A stretch of DNA of 64,000 bases from Saccharospirillum sp039982735. GTDB lineage: Bacteria; Pseudomonadota; Gammaproteobacteria; Pseudomonadales; Natronospirillaceae. Position 1 is the stretch's first letter. Each line of letters begins with the position of its first letter. The position numbers and the translations under genes are program-made. Of the stretch, positions 25,456-34,791 are shown piece after piece. The notes beneath the pieces are model-generated. The model was not told where the DNA came from, made no database searches, and worked only from the letters and a program-made list of their open reading frames with translations. The stretch is from contig NZ_JBDWXV010000001.1 of NCBI RefSeq assembly GCF_039982735.1, positions 127,300-191,299 on the forward strand, in the 5' to 3' direction.

Positions 25456-27789
25456 TCAGATCTTGCACGCGCCGCTGGCGCAATCGTCATCGTCCATGGC
25501 ACTGCCGGCACCGTCTCGGGTGTTGTGGTAGTACAGCGTTTTGACGCCCAGCTTATAGGCCGTCAGCAGATCGTTGATCAGCTGTTGCATCGGTACCTTG
25601 TTGCCGTCAAAACGGGATGGATCGTAGTTGGTATTGGCGGAAATCGACTGGTCGACGAATTTCTGCATTACGCCCACCAGGTTCAGATACCCCAGGTTGT
25701 TCGGCTGTTGCCACAGTAATTCATACTGGTTTCTCAGGTTGGCGATGTCGGGCACTACCTGCTTCATCACACCGTCTTTCGACGTTTTAACGGAAACCAG
25801 GCCACGTGGCGGCTCAATGCCGTTGGTGGCGTTGGCGATCTGTGAACTGGTCTCAGAAGGCATCAGCGCCGTCAGGGTCGAGTTGCGCAGACCGTGTTGC
25901 TTGATACGGGCGCGCAGGTCATCCCAGTTCAGTTTTAATTCAGTGTTGCAGATTTTATCGAGGTCTTTCTTGTAGTGATCGATCGGCAGCTTGCCCTGGG
26001 CGTACTGGGTTTCGCTGAAGCCCGGGCAGGCGCCCACTTCTTCGGCCAACACGCTGGAAGCCTTGAGCAAGTAGTACTGAATGGCTTCGAACGTTTCGTG
26101 TGTCAGGTCCAGTGCGGAACCGTCGGAATAGCGTTTGCCGTGTTTGGCCAGATAATACGCGTAGTTAATGACACCAATACCCAGGGTGCGGCGCTTCATG
26201 GAACCTAGCTCTGCGGCTTTAACCGGGTAATCCTGGTAATCGAGCAGGCTGTCGAGCGCGCGCACGATCAGCTCGGCCAGGGGCTCCAGTTCGTCCAGTG
26301 ATTCGATCGCGCCCAGGTTGAACGCGGCCAGAGTACAGAGCGCGATTTCACCGGTTTCATCGTTGATGTCGTGCAACGGCTTGGTCGGCAGGGTGATTTC
26401 CATGCACAGGTTACTCTGCCGTACTGGTGCCTGTTTTGGATCGAAGGCACCGTGGGTGTTGCAGTGGTCAACATTCTGAATATAGATACGACCGGTTGAG
26501 GCACGCTCCTGCAGCAGAGTGGAGAACAGCTCAACGGCTGGAATCTGTTGCTTGCGAATGTCATCGCGTTGTTCGTATTCGGCATAGAGTTGCTCGAACT
26601 TTTCCTGGTCTTCGAAGAACGCATCGTACAGGCCGGGAACATCAGATGGGCTGAACAGCGTGATCGGCTGGTTCTTGATCAGTCGGGTGTACATCAGACG
26701 ATTGATCTGGACGCCGTAGTCCAACTGGCGCACGCGGTTTTCCTCGACGCCACGGTTGTTTTTCAGCACCAGCAGGCTTTCAACTTCCAGGTGCCAGAGC
26801 GGATAGAACAGCGTTGCCGCACCGCCACGCACACCGCCCTGGGAGCAGCATTTAACGGCTGTCTGAAAATGCTTGTAGAACGGAATACAGCCGGTGTGGA
26901 AAGCAGCACCGCTGCGAATCGGCGAGCCGATGGCGCGAATACGACCGGCGTTAATGCCGATTCCGGCGCGTTGGCTGACGTAACGAACCACCGCCGCCGA
27001 GGTGGCGTTGATGGAATCGAGGCTGTCGTCGCTTTCGATCAGTACGCAGGAGCTGAACTGGCGGGTCGGGGTACGTACACCAGACATCACCGGGGTTGGC
27101 AGCGACAACTTGAAGGTCGATACCGCCTCATAGAACTTCTGAATCGTATCCAGACGGGTGGCATTCGGGTAGCTGGCGAACAGGCTGGCCGCGATCAGAA
27201 TGTAGAGAAACTGGGGTGACTCGTAGATGTCACCGGTCACCCGGTTCTGCACCAGGTACTTGCCTTCGAGCTGTTTGACCGCCGCGTAAGAGAAGTTCAG
27301 GTCGCGCTCGTGCCGCAGAAAACCTTCCATCGCTTCGTAGTCGGCTTCGCTGTAATCGGTGAACAGGTGTGCGTCGTAACGGCCGTCTTCGACCATTTTT
27401 TCGACGTGCTGGCGCAACGTAGGCGGCTCAAACTGACCATAGGCACGCTTGCGCAGGTGGAAAATCGCCAGGCGCGCGGCCAGGTACTGGTAGTCGGGAT
27501 ATTCCTCACTGATCAGGTCAGCGGCGGCCTTGATCAGGGTTTCATGAATATCGGAGGTGGTAATGCCGTCGTGCAGTTGCAGCTGGGCTTTCAGCTCAAC
27601 CTGGGACACGGATACCGAGTCCAGCCCTTCAGCTGCCCAATTCAGTACTTTGTGGATTTTGTCGAGATCGAGGGGTTCGCTACGTCCACCGCGTTTTTTG
27701 ACTGAAATGGTTGCTGTATTCACCTGCGCTTCCTCCGCTGTAGGGGCTGCATCGGCAAATGGCTGGGAAAACCAACTGAATGACTGCAT
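25456..27789 (-). CDS. nrdA: Class Ia ribonucleotide reductase alpha subunit
   Basis: The 777-residue catalytic subunit has an N-terminal ATP-cone (about residues 28-115, starting ISVKKRGGRSEPLDLDKIHK), the catalytic core with FSSCVLIE, NLCMEI and PSETSSQ segments, and a C-terminal CASGACK cysteine pair that regenerates the active-site dithiol. The length fits the family and no intein is present. It is the first gene of nrdA-nrdB-yfaE. The upstream region holds two NrdR-like boxes. Confidence 0.97.
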   Translation of the reverse strand: MQSFSWFSQPFADAAPTAEEAQVNTATISVKKRGGRSEPLDLDKIHKVLNWAAEGLDSVSVSQVELKAQLQLHDGITTSDIHETLIKAAADLISEEYPDYQYLAARLAIFHLRKRAYGQFEPPTLRQHVEKMVEDGRYDAHLFTDYSEADYEAMEGFLRHERDLNFSYAAVKQLEGKYLVQNRVTGDIYESPQFLYILIAASLFASYPNATRLDTIQKFYEAVSTFKLSLPTPVMSGVRTPTRQFSSCVLIESDDSLDSINATSAAVVRYVSQRAGIGINAGRIRAIGSPIRSGAAFHTGCIPFYKHFQTAVKCCSQGGVRGGAATLFYPLWHLEVESLLVLKNNRGVEENRVRQLDYGVQINRLMYTRLIKNQPITLFSPSDVPGLYDAFFEDQEKFEQLYAEYEQRDDIRKQQIPAVELFSTLLQERASTGRIYIQNVDHCNTHGAFDPKQAPVRQSNLCMEITLPTKPLHDINDETGEIALCTLAAFNLGAIESLDELEPLAELIVRALDSLLDYQDYPVKAAELGSMKRRTLGIGVINYAYYLAKHGKRYSDGSALDLTHETFEAIQYYLLKASSVLAEEVGACPGFSETQYAQGKLPIDHYKKDLDKICNTELKLNWDDLRARIKQHGLRNSTLTALMPSETSSQIANATNGIEPPRGLVSVKTSKDGVMKQVVPDIANLRNQYELLWQQPNNLGYLNLVGVMQKFVDQSISANTNYDPSRFDGNKVPMQQLINDLLTAYKLGVKTLYYHNTRDGAGSAMDDDDCASGACKI

Positions 27790-28008
27790 AAGTTGGTTTT
27801 GCCAGTGTAGACCACTTCGCCTGACGCGTTATATTTGGGGTGCATGAGTGGGGTCTGAAACGAACCGGGAAGGCTGAGCTGAAACACGCGACTACTTATG
27901 TTTGCAGCCGGTGTTTGACAGCGCCGCCAAGGGGCGCTGCATGGCCAGAATTCCCTGTAAAGACCCGGTTGAGCGGAGTACCCGGAGTAGTCCGCTCAAA
28001 TCACCGAA

Positions 28009-28057
28009 TGCCTATATATGGTGTTGTTTTGGGGGCTGCCTGTCAATATATAGATGT
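28009..28057 (-). promoter_or_regulatory. Tandem NrdR boxes upstream of nrdA
   Basis: Two sites, at 28009-28024 (CTATATATGGTGT) and 28042-28057 (GTCAATATATAGATGT), fit the NrdR consensus ACACwATATaTwGTGT and lie 33 bp apart, about three helical turns. A minus-strand TTGACA occurs at the edge of the second. They lie 220-270 bases before nrdA. A 9-bp hairpin (TTGAGCGGA/TCCGCTCAA, 27969-27999) is in the intervening leader. Nothing else was seen in 27790-28148. Confidence 0.75.
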
Positions 28058-28148
28058 TTGCAATAATGTGATGCAAGTATTTACTCGCTCTGGAAGGCCC
28101 TGATAGTGGGCTCCCTGAGCGTTAAATTTTCTTCGTAAATGTGGGTGG

Positions 28149-28706
28149 CTAAGCACCGGCTATTGTCCAGACACCAAAGCCAATAAACAACAGGCAGGCA
28201 ACGATGTGGGCGGTGCGAACCGGCAGGCGTTGCATCAGCCAGGTGCCAGCCAAAATGACCGGTACATTGGCGATCAGCATGCCCAGCGTTGTACCCATCG
28301 TTACCCAGAACATCGACTGATATTGGGCCGCGAGCAAGACCGTGGCTATCTGGGTTTTATCGCCAATCTCGGCAATGAAAAACAGAATCAGCGTCGCCGC
28401 AAAGGCGCCCATGGATTCAAAGCGACTCGGGCCGCTGTCGTCTTTGTCCGGAATCAGCATCCACAGGCCGACAGCGATAAAGCTGCCGCCGATGATCCAG
28501 CGCGCCCAGGCGCCCGGTGTCCACTGACCGAGCAGGGTTCCCAGCCAGGCCGACACACCATGATTGACCAGGGTGGCAACCAGAATACCCGCAACAATGG
28601 CCCAGCGATTGCGAAATCGGGTGACCAGGAACAGGGACAGCAGTTGGGTTTTGTCACCGATTTCCGCGAGGGCAACGGCCAGGGTCGAACTGAGAAAGGC
28701 TTCCAT
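28149..28706 (-). CDS. Gdt1/UPF0016 (TMEM165) family manganese exporter
   Basis: The 185-residue membrane protein has the family's duplicated E-x-G-D-K-T motif, AEIGDKTQLLSL near residue 14 and AEIGDKTQIATV near residue 109, each in a hydrophobic hairpin, giving about six helices. Members such as Vibrio MneA export Mn(II). The ATG at 28706 is chosen because earlier in-frame codons run into a manganese riboswitch. The riboswitch makes the manganese assignment strong. Confidence 0.9.
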   Translation of the reverse strand: MEAFLSSTLAVALAEIGDKTQLLSLFLVTRFRNRWAIVAGILVATLVNHGVSAWLGTLLGQWTPGAWARWIIGGSFIAVGLWMLIPDKDDSGPSRFESMGAFAATLILFFIAEIGDKTQIATVLLAAQYQSMFWVTMGTTLGMLIANVPVILAGTWLMQRLPVRTAHIVACLLFIGFGVWTIAGA

Positions 28707-28739
28707 GATTGTATTCCGGGGGCGGGGAGCATTACCAAA

Positions 28740-28899
28740 GGCAAACGCAACAGCCCCACCCGGTTCTGTGTCGTTTGCCTCAGGTCTCATCAGTCCGGCG
28801 GCTTGCAACAAACGCAGCGCCGGATGCGACCACCATGAACCTTCGGTTCAATTATGTTGATGGCCGCGCCGGTGGGTACCGGCCGATTACTCCCCCAAG
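28740..28899 (-). promoter_or_regulatory. yybP-ykoY manganese riboswitch
   Basis: On the minus strand the leader starts TTGGGGGAGTAATCGGCC, matches the family core with ATCAACATA and GAGACC, and ends in a long hairpin GGCAAACG/CGTTTGCC (about 28740-28780) that could be the expression platform. It lies between the end of the TRAP permease gene and the Gdt1-family gene, whose family fits manganese sensing. Confidence 0.9.
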
Positions 28900-28911
28900 A
28901 CGGCGCGCAGT

Positions 28912-30930
28912 TTACCCGGCTGCGGCAACCGGAGCAACCTTGGGCCGGTTAATGAAGTTGATGGAGAGCAGTACCAGCATCAGTACCACACCGGCGACTT
29001 CAGCGATAAAGTTCGGGTAGAAGATGGCCACCACCCCGATTGACAGCAGGGCCCGCATCCAATTGCGCATGGGGCCGAAGAGGTAGCCCTCCAGTGCCGC
29101 GGCAAATGCGGCCAGTGCCAGTATCGCGATAAAACCATTCCAGAGTACAAGCGGAACGGGCCCGCCCATAATGATGGACGGATTAAACACCATGAATAGC
29201 GGAATCAGATAGAGCCCCTTGGCGAACTTCCAGGCCTGAACACTGGTTTCCATGGTTTTACTCCCCGCAATAGCTGCCCCGGCGAACGCCGCCAGGGCCA
29301 CAGGGGGCGTCACGTTGGAGTCCTGTGAATACCAGAAAACGACCAGATGGGCGATCAGCAGCGGAATGCCGAATTCATTGGTCAGCGCCGGGCCGACCAG
29401 GACGATTAGTACAATGTAGCTAGCGGTAACGGGTAACCCGAGGCCCAGAATCAGGCTGGCTACAAGCACCAGCAACAGAGCCAGCAGAATGTTGCCACCA
29501 GAGAAGGCGATCATCATGGATGAGAATTTCAGGCCCAGCCCGGTTAGACCAACCACGCCAACCACGATGCCAGCGACGGCGCAGGCAATACTGACCGATA
29601 CGGCATTCCGGGCACCGAGCTCCAGTCCCTGGAGCAGCTTAACGCCACCGTTGCGCAAGGTGCCGCGCACTTCCGTGGCGAGTTGTCCGTTTTGCTGTCC
29701 GCGTTTTAATGCCAGCCAGAGGCCATTCAAGCCGGCCACTGCCATGATGCTGATGATGGCGTAAAAGCCGACTCGCATGGGCGAGATCCCGAGCACCAGC
29801 AGCCAGACCAGCAGCAGCAATGGCACCAGGAAGAACCAGCCGCGTGCCAGCACATCGCGAATCTTGGGCAGCTCACTCTTGGTCTGGGGTTGCAGCCCCT
29901 GCTTGACCGCGATGATGTGCACAAACAAGTACACCGTTGAAAAATACAGCAGCGCCGGAAACACGCTGACTTTCACGATTTCAAGGTAAGGCAGGCGGGT
30001 GTATTCGGCCATCAGAAAGGCACCGGCACCCATCAGCGGAGGCATGATTTGTCCACCGGTACTGGCGGCCGCTTCAATACCACCGGCCTGGGCCGGTTTG
30101 TAACCGAGCTTCTTCATCAGTGGAATGGTGAACGCACCGGTCGTCACCACGTTGGCAATGGCACTGCCGGAAATAGACCCCATGCTGGCAGAGGCGAGCA
30201 CGGCTGCCTTGGCGGGGCCACCACGTTGGGTGCCAGTGGCAGAGTAGGCAAGATCGATAAAGAATTTGCCGGCGCCGGTGACTTCCAGCAAGGCCCCAAA
30301 CAATACAAAGATAAACACGAAGGTGGCTGCAACGCCGAGTGGCAAGCCAAAGATGCCTTCCTGGCCGAGATACAACTGTGCCGCGACCCGGTCGAGCGAA
30401 TAGCCGCGGTGGTTAAGAATGCCGGGCAAAAACTCGCCCAACCAAGGGAGGTCGCCGCGCGAACCGGCCAGCGCGTAGGCAATCGCCAGGGTGCCGATGA
30501 TGGTCAGGCCGGTGCCTACAGCACGACGGCTGGCTTCCAGCACGGTGACGATGCAGATAATGGCGAAGATGATGTCAGTGTCCGACCAGAAGCCAGCCCG
30601 GTTGATGATGTCATCGAGAAACCAGACCAGGTAGAAACCGGAGGCCGTGGATGCAACAAAGAAAATACAGTCGACGCCCATGGCGATGGGGCCCCTGGGT
30701 TTGCCTGGTTTCGGACCAAACAAAACGAACGTGAGCATCAGAATCAACATCAAGTGGATGCCGCGCTGATAAAATAGGCCCAGCGGTTCGATACCGGCGC
30801 CATAGAGATGAAACAGCGACAGGCTGATGCCCAGAACGATGACCAGCCAGCGCCAGACGGCGGGGCCGGGCATCAACTCGGCCTGCCAGTCGCTCTCAAC
30901 CTTAAAGGGTATCGGGGTATATTGTTTCAT
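28912..30930 (-). CDS. TRAP transporter fused permease, TAXI type
   Basis: The 672-residue inner-membrane protein fuses the small and large TRAP membrane subunits. An N-terminal group of helices is followed by the large domain with GGQIMPPLMGAGAFLMAEYT, GLGLPVTASYIV and SNVTPPVALAAFAGAAIAG. About 17 hydrophobic segments are present, and the C-terminal portion resembles the DUF3394 extension. It follows the DUF1850 gene with a four-base overlap and belongs with the TAXI binding protein. Substrate is unknown; glutamate or other dicarboxylates are possible for the class. Confidence 0.92.
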   Translation of the reverse strand: MKQYTPIPFKVESDWQAELMPGPAVWRWLVIVLGISLSLFHLYGAGIEPLGLFYQRGIHLMLILMLTFVLFGPKPGKPRGPIAMGVDCIFFVASTASGFYLVWFLDDIINRAGFWSDTDIIFAIICIVTVLEASRRAVGTGLTIIGTLAIAYALAGSRGDLPWLGEFLPGILNHRGYSLDRVAAQLYLGQEGIFGLPLGVAATFVFIFVLFGALLEVTGAGKFFIDLAYSATGTQRGGPAKAAVLASASMGSISGSAIANVVTTGAFTIPLMKKLGYKPAQAGGIEAAASTGGQIMPPLMGAGAFLMAEYTRLPYLEIVKVSVFPALLYFSTVYLFVHIIAVKQGLQPQTKSELPKIRDVLARGWFFLVPLLLLVWLLVLGISPMRVGFYAIISIMAVAGLNGLWLALKRGQQNGQLATEVRGTLRNGGVKLLQGLELGARNAVSVSIACAVAGIVVGVVGLTGLGLKFSSMMIAFSGGNILLALLLVLVASLILGLGLPVTASYIVLIVLVGPALTNEFGIPLLIAHLVVFWYSQDSNVTPPVALAAFAGAAIAGSKTMETSVQAWKFAKGLYLIPLFMVFNPSIIMGGPVPLVLWNGFIAILALAAFAAALEGYLFGPMRNWMRALLSIGVVAIFYPNFIAEVAGVVLMLVLLSINFINRPKVAPVAAAG

Positions 30931-31463
30931 GGAGTCATACTTCCAGTGGGTACGTCAGCGGCGAGGCGAATGATGACGCGTTGGTCAAAGGCCAGTTCAC
31001 TGAGGCTGATCAAATTGTGTTCAATTGCAATGCGGTGATTAACCCGCATTGATCCGACCCGCAACACGAGCTGATTGCCCGGCAACGGCTGGTTAAAATT
31101 GGTAATGCGATAACCGTGCTGGTTATCTGATTCCAAAGCACCGCGTCCGGGAATGTGCCCAAGGCCAGCGGCAAAATCGGGAGTGTGGGTGCTGTCGAGA
31201 ATCAGTGTCCGGCCGTCTACCCGAAAGCAGTCTTCTACCTGAAACCCCTGAACCGAGTGATTCCAGAGCAGGCACCAGCGGCCTTCATCGTTGGGCAAGT
31301 CGACCCTGGCCAGAATCTGATTATTGCTATCGACAACTTCCAGCTGCAAGGCAATAGCCGGTGTAACAACGGTGATTAGTCCGGTGAGCACACCAAGCCT
31401 GACGTGTTTAAAAAAACCGCGGGTCTTGCGACCCACGGTTTCCAGGCTGGTTAGCCGCGTCAT
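30927..31463 (-). CDS. DUF1850 protein of TAXI TRAP operon
   Basis: The 178-residue protein has an N-terminal hydrophobic signal or anchor (about residues 22-42) and a beta-rich DUF1850-like region with RWCLLWNHSVQGFQVEDCFR. DUF1850 genes regularly lie between TAXI binding proteins and fused permeases, exactly as here: the binding protein ends 6 bases upstream and the permease overlaps downstream. Its role in transport is not established. Confidence 0.82.
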   Translation of the reverse strand: MTRLTSLETVGRKTRGFFKHVRLGVLTGLITVVTPAIALQLEVVDSNNQILARVDLPNDEGRWCLLWNHSVQGFQVEDCFRVDGRTLILDSTHTPDFAAGLGHIPGRGALESDNQHGYRITNFNQPLPGNQLVLRVGSMRVNHRIAIEHNLISLSELAFDQRVIIRLAADVPTGSMTP

Positions 31464-31469
31464 CTACAA

Positions 31470-32426
31470 TTACTGGCGCAGGCGAGCCGGGATGTCGGCA
31501 CCGATTTCTTCGTAGTACCGAATGGCACCCGGGTGCAGCGGAATCGGCGTAGAGGTCAGCGCGAAATCCACGGTGGTGTCGTTTGCGGCCGGGTGAATAT
31601 CTCGCAGGTATTCAACTTCCTCGAACAGCAGCTTGGTGATCTGATAAGCCAGATCGTCAGACATGGCGGTGTTCACGGTCAGAACGTTGGGAATGCCAAC
31701 AGACTGAACCGGCTCGTCCATACCTTCATACAGTCCTGCACGCAAAGTGTAAGGTGCGAAAACCGGTTCCAGTTCCAGGGCGTTGGCCACTTCTTCTTGA
31801 GACAATGACAGCAATTTGATGTCACGGGTCGTGGCCAGGCTCAAAATAGAGCTGGTCGGCGGGCCGACACTCCAGAAACCCGCATCGATGTCGCCATCGC
31901 GAATCGCATCAGCGGTTTCGTTGAAGTTCAGACGCAAGGCAGTAAAGTCATCGTAGCTGATGCCATTGCCTTCGAGAATGGCATTGGCATTCACTTCAGT
32001 ACCGCTACCCGGCGCGCCAACAGAGACGCGCTTGCCGCGCAGGTCAGCCAGGGAATTAATGTCGGAATCAGCCAGCGTCACAATCTGGACCGCGTTAGGG
32101 TAAAGGGAAGCGAGCGCTACTACGTCCAGTTTGTTGCCATTGAAGCGGTCACCACCGTTGTATGCCTGGTATACCGTGTCGGCCAGGGCGATGGCCAGGT
32201 CTGAATCTTCGCGATGTACCAGGCCCATGTTTTCAACGGAAGCACCGGTCACTTCAGCGACCGCATCGTAGCCATCAATGTTGTTGGTGATCAGTTCCGC
32301 CAGACCACCCCCCAGTGGGTAATAGGTGCCGCCGGTGCCGCCGGTAGCAATGGAGAGAGATTCAGCCTGGGCAGCAGAGAAGCCCAGGGCTGCGGTAGCA
32401 CACAGTGCCAGTGAAAGCTTACGCAT
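31470..32426 (-). CDS. TAXI-family TRAP solute-binding protein
   Basis: The 318-residue periplasmic protein has a Sec signal (cut expected after GFSAAQA) and the TAXI-family signature SIATGGTGGTYYPLGGGLAE at the mature N-terminus, with ALADTVYQAYNG and LRGKRVSVGAPGSGTEVNA further on. It is the first gene of the three-gene TRAP operon and captures the substrate for the fused permease. Confidence 0.94.
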   Translation of the reverse strand: MRKLSLALCATAALGFSAAQAESLSIATGGTGGTYYPLGGGLAELITNNIDGYDAVAEVTGASVENMGLVHREDSDLAIALADTVYQAYNGGDRFNGNKLDVVALASLYPNAVQIVTLADSDINSLADLRGKRVSVGAPGSGTEVNANAILEGNGISYDDFTALRLNFNETADAIRDGDIDAGFWSVGPPTSSILSLATTRDIKLLSLSQEEVANALELEPVFAPYTLRAGLYEGMDEPVQSVGIPNVLTVNTAMSDDLAYQITKLLFEEVEYLRDIHPAANDTTVDFALTSTPIPLHPGAIRYYEEIGADIPARLRQ

Positions 32427-32818
32427 GTGATAGTTTCCTCGATTGTTGTTGGTTTTGTACGTCTATTATCGTTGTTCATGATCCCGTGGCTCAGTCGATG
32501 TGCCTTACTGACAGACACAAGCATTCGAGCTCCACAAGGGACCAGGGCACAGGGCCCGTTATGACCTGATTGTAGTCGTGAAGATGCAGCAAGCACGGGT
32601 TGGTTCGAGTTTTTTGTAGCCCGGCTGCCACAGGGTCAGTCAGGGTATTGCAACCGGTGTGCCAGCAGGGAGATGCTTTCGAACCCCCATGCTTTGGGGG
32701 TTGGGGATAAGCAACCAGAACAAGTAGGCAAGATTTTGCTCATTGGCAGGGGTTTGGTAAGCAAGAATTGGCTGGGTGCGCGCCCGTTAAAGCGCGACTC
32801 TTATATCAGTCATGACAT
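32427..32818. other. Intergenic region between hisF and the TRAP operon
   Basis: No supported gene. It holds a short hairpin AACCCCC/GGGGGTT at about 32684-32704, which might be a worn fragment of the repeat-H subfamily, and a GCGCGCCCGTTAAAGCGCG stem (about 32779-32797) that may end hisF transcription. The TRAP promoter must be here, but no clear element was identified. Confidence 0.5.
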
Positions 32819-33577
32819 TCAACGCCGCATTTCAATACCGCGACCAGCCATCACGTCTTTCGCCTCGGCAATACTGTACTCACCAAAGTGGAAAATGCTG
32901 GCGGCTAGCACGGCGTCAGCATGGCCTTCAAGAACGCCGTCGGCCAGGTGATCGAGGTTACCCACGCCACCGCTGGCGATTACAGGAATGCGAATGGCAT
33001 CGGCAACGGCCTTGGTCAGCCCAAGATCAAAGCCGGTTTTCACCCCATCCCGATCCATGCTGGTCAGCAAAATCTCGCCGGCACCCAGGGCTTCCATTTT
33101 TTGCGCCCATTCAACGGCATCAATACCCGTCGGTTTGCGGCCACCGTGCGTGAAGATTTCCCAGTGGTCTTCCACTCGCTTGGCATCAATGGCCACCACA
33201 ATACACTGAGCGCCAAACCGGTCGGAGGCTTGTTTGACAAACTCGGGGTTAAACACCGCAGCGCTATTAATGGAGACTTTGTCGGCACCGGCATTCAGCA
33301 TGGTGCGAATGTCCTCCAGGGTGCGAATACCACCCCCGACGGTCAACGGAATAAACACCTGACCGGCAATGGCACTGACGGTGTCGACCATGGTGTCGCG
33401 ACCTTCATGAGTGGCGGTAATGTCAAGCATGGTAATTTCATCGGCACCCTGTTCGTTATACCGGCGAGCCACTTCCACCGGATCCCCGGCGTCCCGAATA
33501 TTCACGAAATTCACGCCCTTCACCACGCGACCCTTGTCGACGTCGAGGCAGGGAATAATACGTTTTGCCAGTGCCAT
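32819..33577 (-). CDS. hisF: Imidazole glycerol phosphate synthase cyclase subunit
   Basis: The 252-residue (beta/alpha)8 barrel opens MALAKRIIPCLDVDKGRVVK, with the catalytic Asp in PCLDV and the second near LTSMDRDG. With HisH it makes imidazole glycerol phosphate and AICAR in histidine biosynthesis. It is normally next to hisA, but here 446 bases with two palindromic repeats separate them. It starts with ATG behind weak GAGA. Confidence 0.97.
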   Translation of the reverse strand: MALAKRIIPCLDVDKGRVVKGVNFVNIRDAGDPVEVARRYNEQGADEITMLDITATHEGRDTMVDTVSAIAGQVFIPLTVGGGIRTLEDIRTMLNAGADKVSINSAAVFNPEFVKQASDRFGAQCIVVAIDAKRVEDHWEIFTHGGRKPTGIDAVEWAQKMEALGAGEILLTSMDRDGVKTGFDLGLTKAVADAIRIPVIASGGVGNLDHLADGVLEGHADAVLAASIFHFGEYSIAEAKDVMAGRGIEMRR

Positions 33578-33615
33578 AATTTAGTCTCTCGGTTATGTGA
33601 TTAGCCAATCGTCCG

Positions 33616-33727
33616 TGTCAGGCACCGGGTTGGCTTCTCCGGGGTCGGCGTCAACCCGTCCATGGGGCCTAGGCTTCGGCATCCATGCCTTAGACTTCCC
33701 CGGATAAGCCTACCCGGCACCTGACAC
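33616..33727 (+). repeat. Palindromic repeat family, copy F
   Basis: GTGTCAGGCACCGGGTTGGC pairs with GCCTACCCGGCACCTGACAC apart from two positions, then TTCTCCGGGG with CCCCGGATAA. Centre GGCGTCAACCCGTCC and GGGGCCTAGG, inner hairpin around GGCATCCATGCC. It lies between hisA and hisF. Confidence 0.87.
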
Positions 33728-33829
33728 TTGGTTCGGCGTCAATTCCGTAGATGATAGTGGTGCCGTTGAGTGCCGTGTCCTGAGTTCGAGATTCGCGTGT
33801 GAATAAACCACTAATCTGCCCTAAGGGTT

Positions 33830-33926
33830 ATCGGGTGCTCTCATCGGAGGCCGTGAGACCGCATGGATGCGGTCTTCGAGCCCCCATGGATGGGTTCACG
33901 GCGTGCCTCCGATGAGGGTACCCGAT
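33830..33926 (-). repeat. Related palindromic repeat, subfamily H, opposite orientation
   Basis: ATCGGGTGCTCTCATCGGAG pairs with CTCCGATGAGGGTACCCGAT. Read on the minus strand, its centre is CGCCGTGAACCCATCC then GGGGGCTCG with an inner GACCGCAT/ATGCGGTC hairpin, parallel to the main family centre GGCGTGAACCCATCC. It is therefore a related subfamily with different arms, 102 bases from copy F. Confidence 0.8.
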
Positions 33927-34023
33927 GGCCCGCTCTGGCTAATTAGTAACGACAACCACTAAATCGATTTTACTGGCGAATCTCGGGCTCAGGACAAAGC
34001 CACAGTAGAATAATTTACCAGAC

Positions 34024-34758
34024 TCAACCCCGCCCGTCGCAGTAAGCCTGGGCCTCTTGCACATCGATGGCACCGTCGTAGATGGCGCGTCCAGTGATGG
34101 CGCCCAGAATGCCCTGGCTGGCGACATCGCAGAGGCGTTCTATGTCGGTCATGTTGGTGACGCCGCCGCTGGCGATAACGGGAATGCCACCGGCTTTGGC
34201 GACTTCGACCGTGGCGTCTACGTTGACGCCCTGCATCATGCCATCGCGGCTGATGTCGGTGTAGACGATGGCGCTGACGCCGTCGTTGGCGAAATCGCGG
34301 GCGAGGTCGGTGGCCAGTACGTCGCTGACATCGGCCCAGCCTTCGGTGGCGACGCGACCGTCTTTGGCATCGATGCCTACAATGATGTGGCCGGGGAAGG
34401 CCTGGCAAGCTTCGCGTACAAAGCCCGGGTTTTTGACCGCAGCGGTGCCGATGATGCACCAGCTGACGCCCGCGTTAATGTAGGCCTCAATGGCTTCCAG
34501 CGAGCGGATGCCACCGCCAATCTGGATCGGCAGGTCCGGGTATTTTTTGGAAATGGCGGTGACTGCTTCGGCGTGAATCGGGGTGCCTTCGAAGGCGCCG
34601 TTCAGGTCGACCAGGTGCAGGCGGCGGCAGCCGGCCTCGACCCAGCGTGTAGCCATTTCTACCGGGTCGGATCCGAATACCGTGGCGTCTTCCATGCGGC
34701 CTTGCAGCAAGCGGACGCACTGACCGTCTTTGAGGTCGATGGCGGGGATGATCAGCAT
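34024..34758 (-). CDS. hisA: HisA, ProFAR isomerase
   Basis: The 244-residue barrel protein opens MLIIPAIDLKDGQCVRLLQG, with catalytic Asp8 and the second Asp in the VYTDISRDGM loop. It isomerises ProFAR to PRFAR in histidine biosynthesis. It lies 33 bases after hisH in hisB-hisH-hisA and should be co-transcribed with them. Confidence 0.97.
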   Translation of the reverse strand: MLIIPAIDLKDGQCVRLLQGRMEDATVFGSDPVEMATRWVEAGCRRLHLVDLNGAFEGTPIHAEAVTAISKKYPDLPIQIGGGIRSLEAIEAYINAGVSWCIIGTAAVKNPGFVREACQAFPGHIIVGIDAKDGRVATEGWADVSDVLATDLARDFANDGVSAIVYTDISRDGMMQGVNVDATVEVAKAGGIPVIASGGVTNMTDIERLCDVASQGILGAITGRAIYDGAIDVQEAQAYCDGRG

Positions 34759-34791
34759 AGATGGTGTCTCCAGGAGCGCTGGGGCAGACGC

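Noticed and set aside
27840..28103. 87-codon plus-strand frame upstream of nrdA
   Set aside because: It crosses the NrdR boxes and hairpin and has no similarity or ribosome site.
32684..32704. Possible further repeat copy
   Set aside because: Only a short AACCCCC/GGGGGTT hairpin matches; neither arms nor centre of the main family are present.
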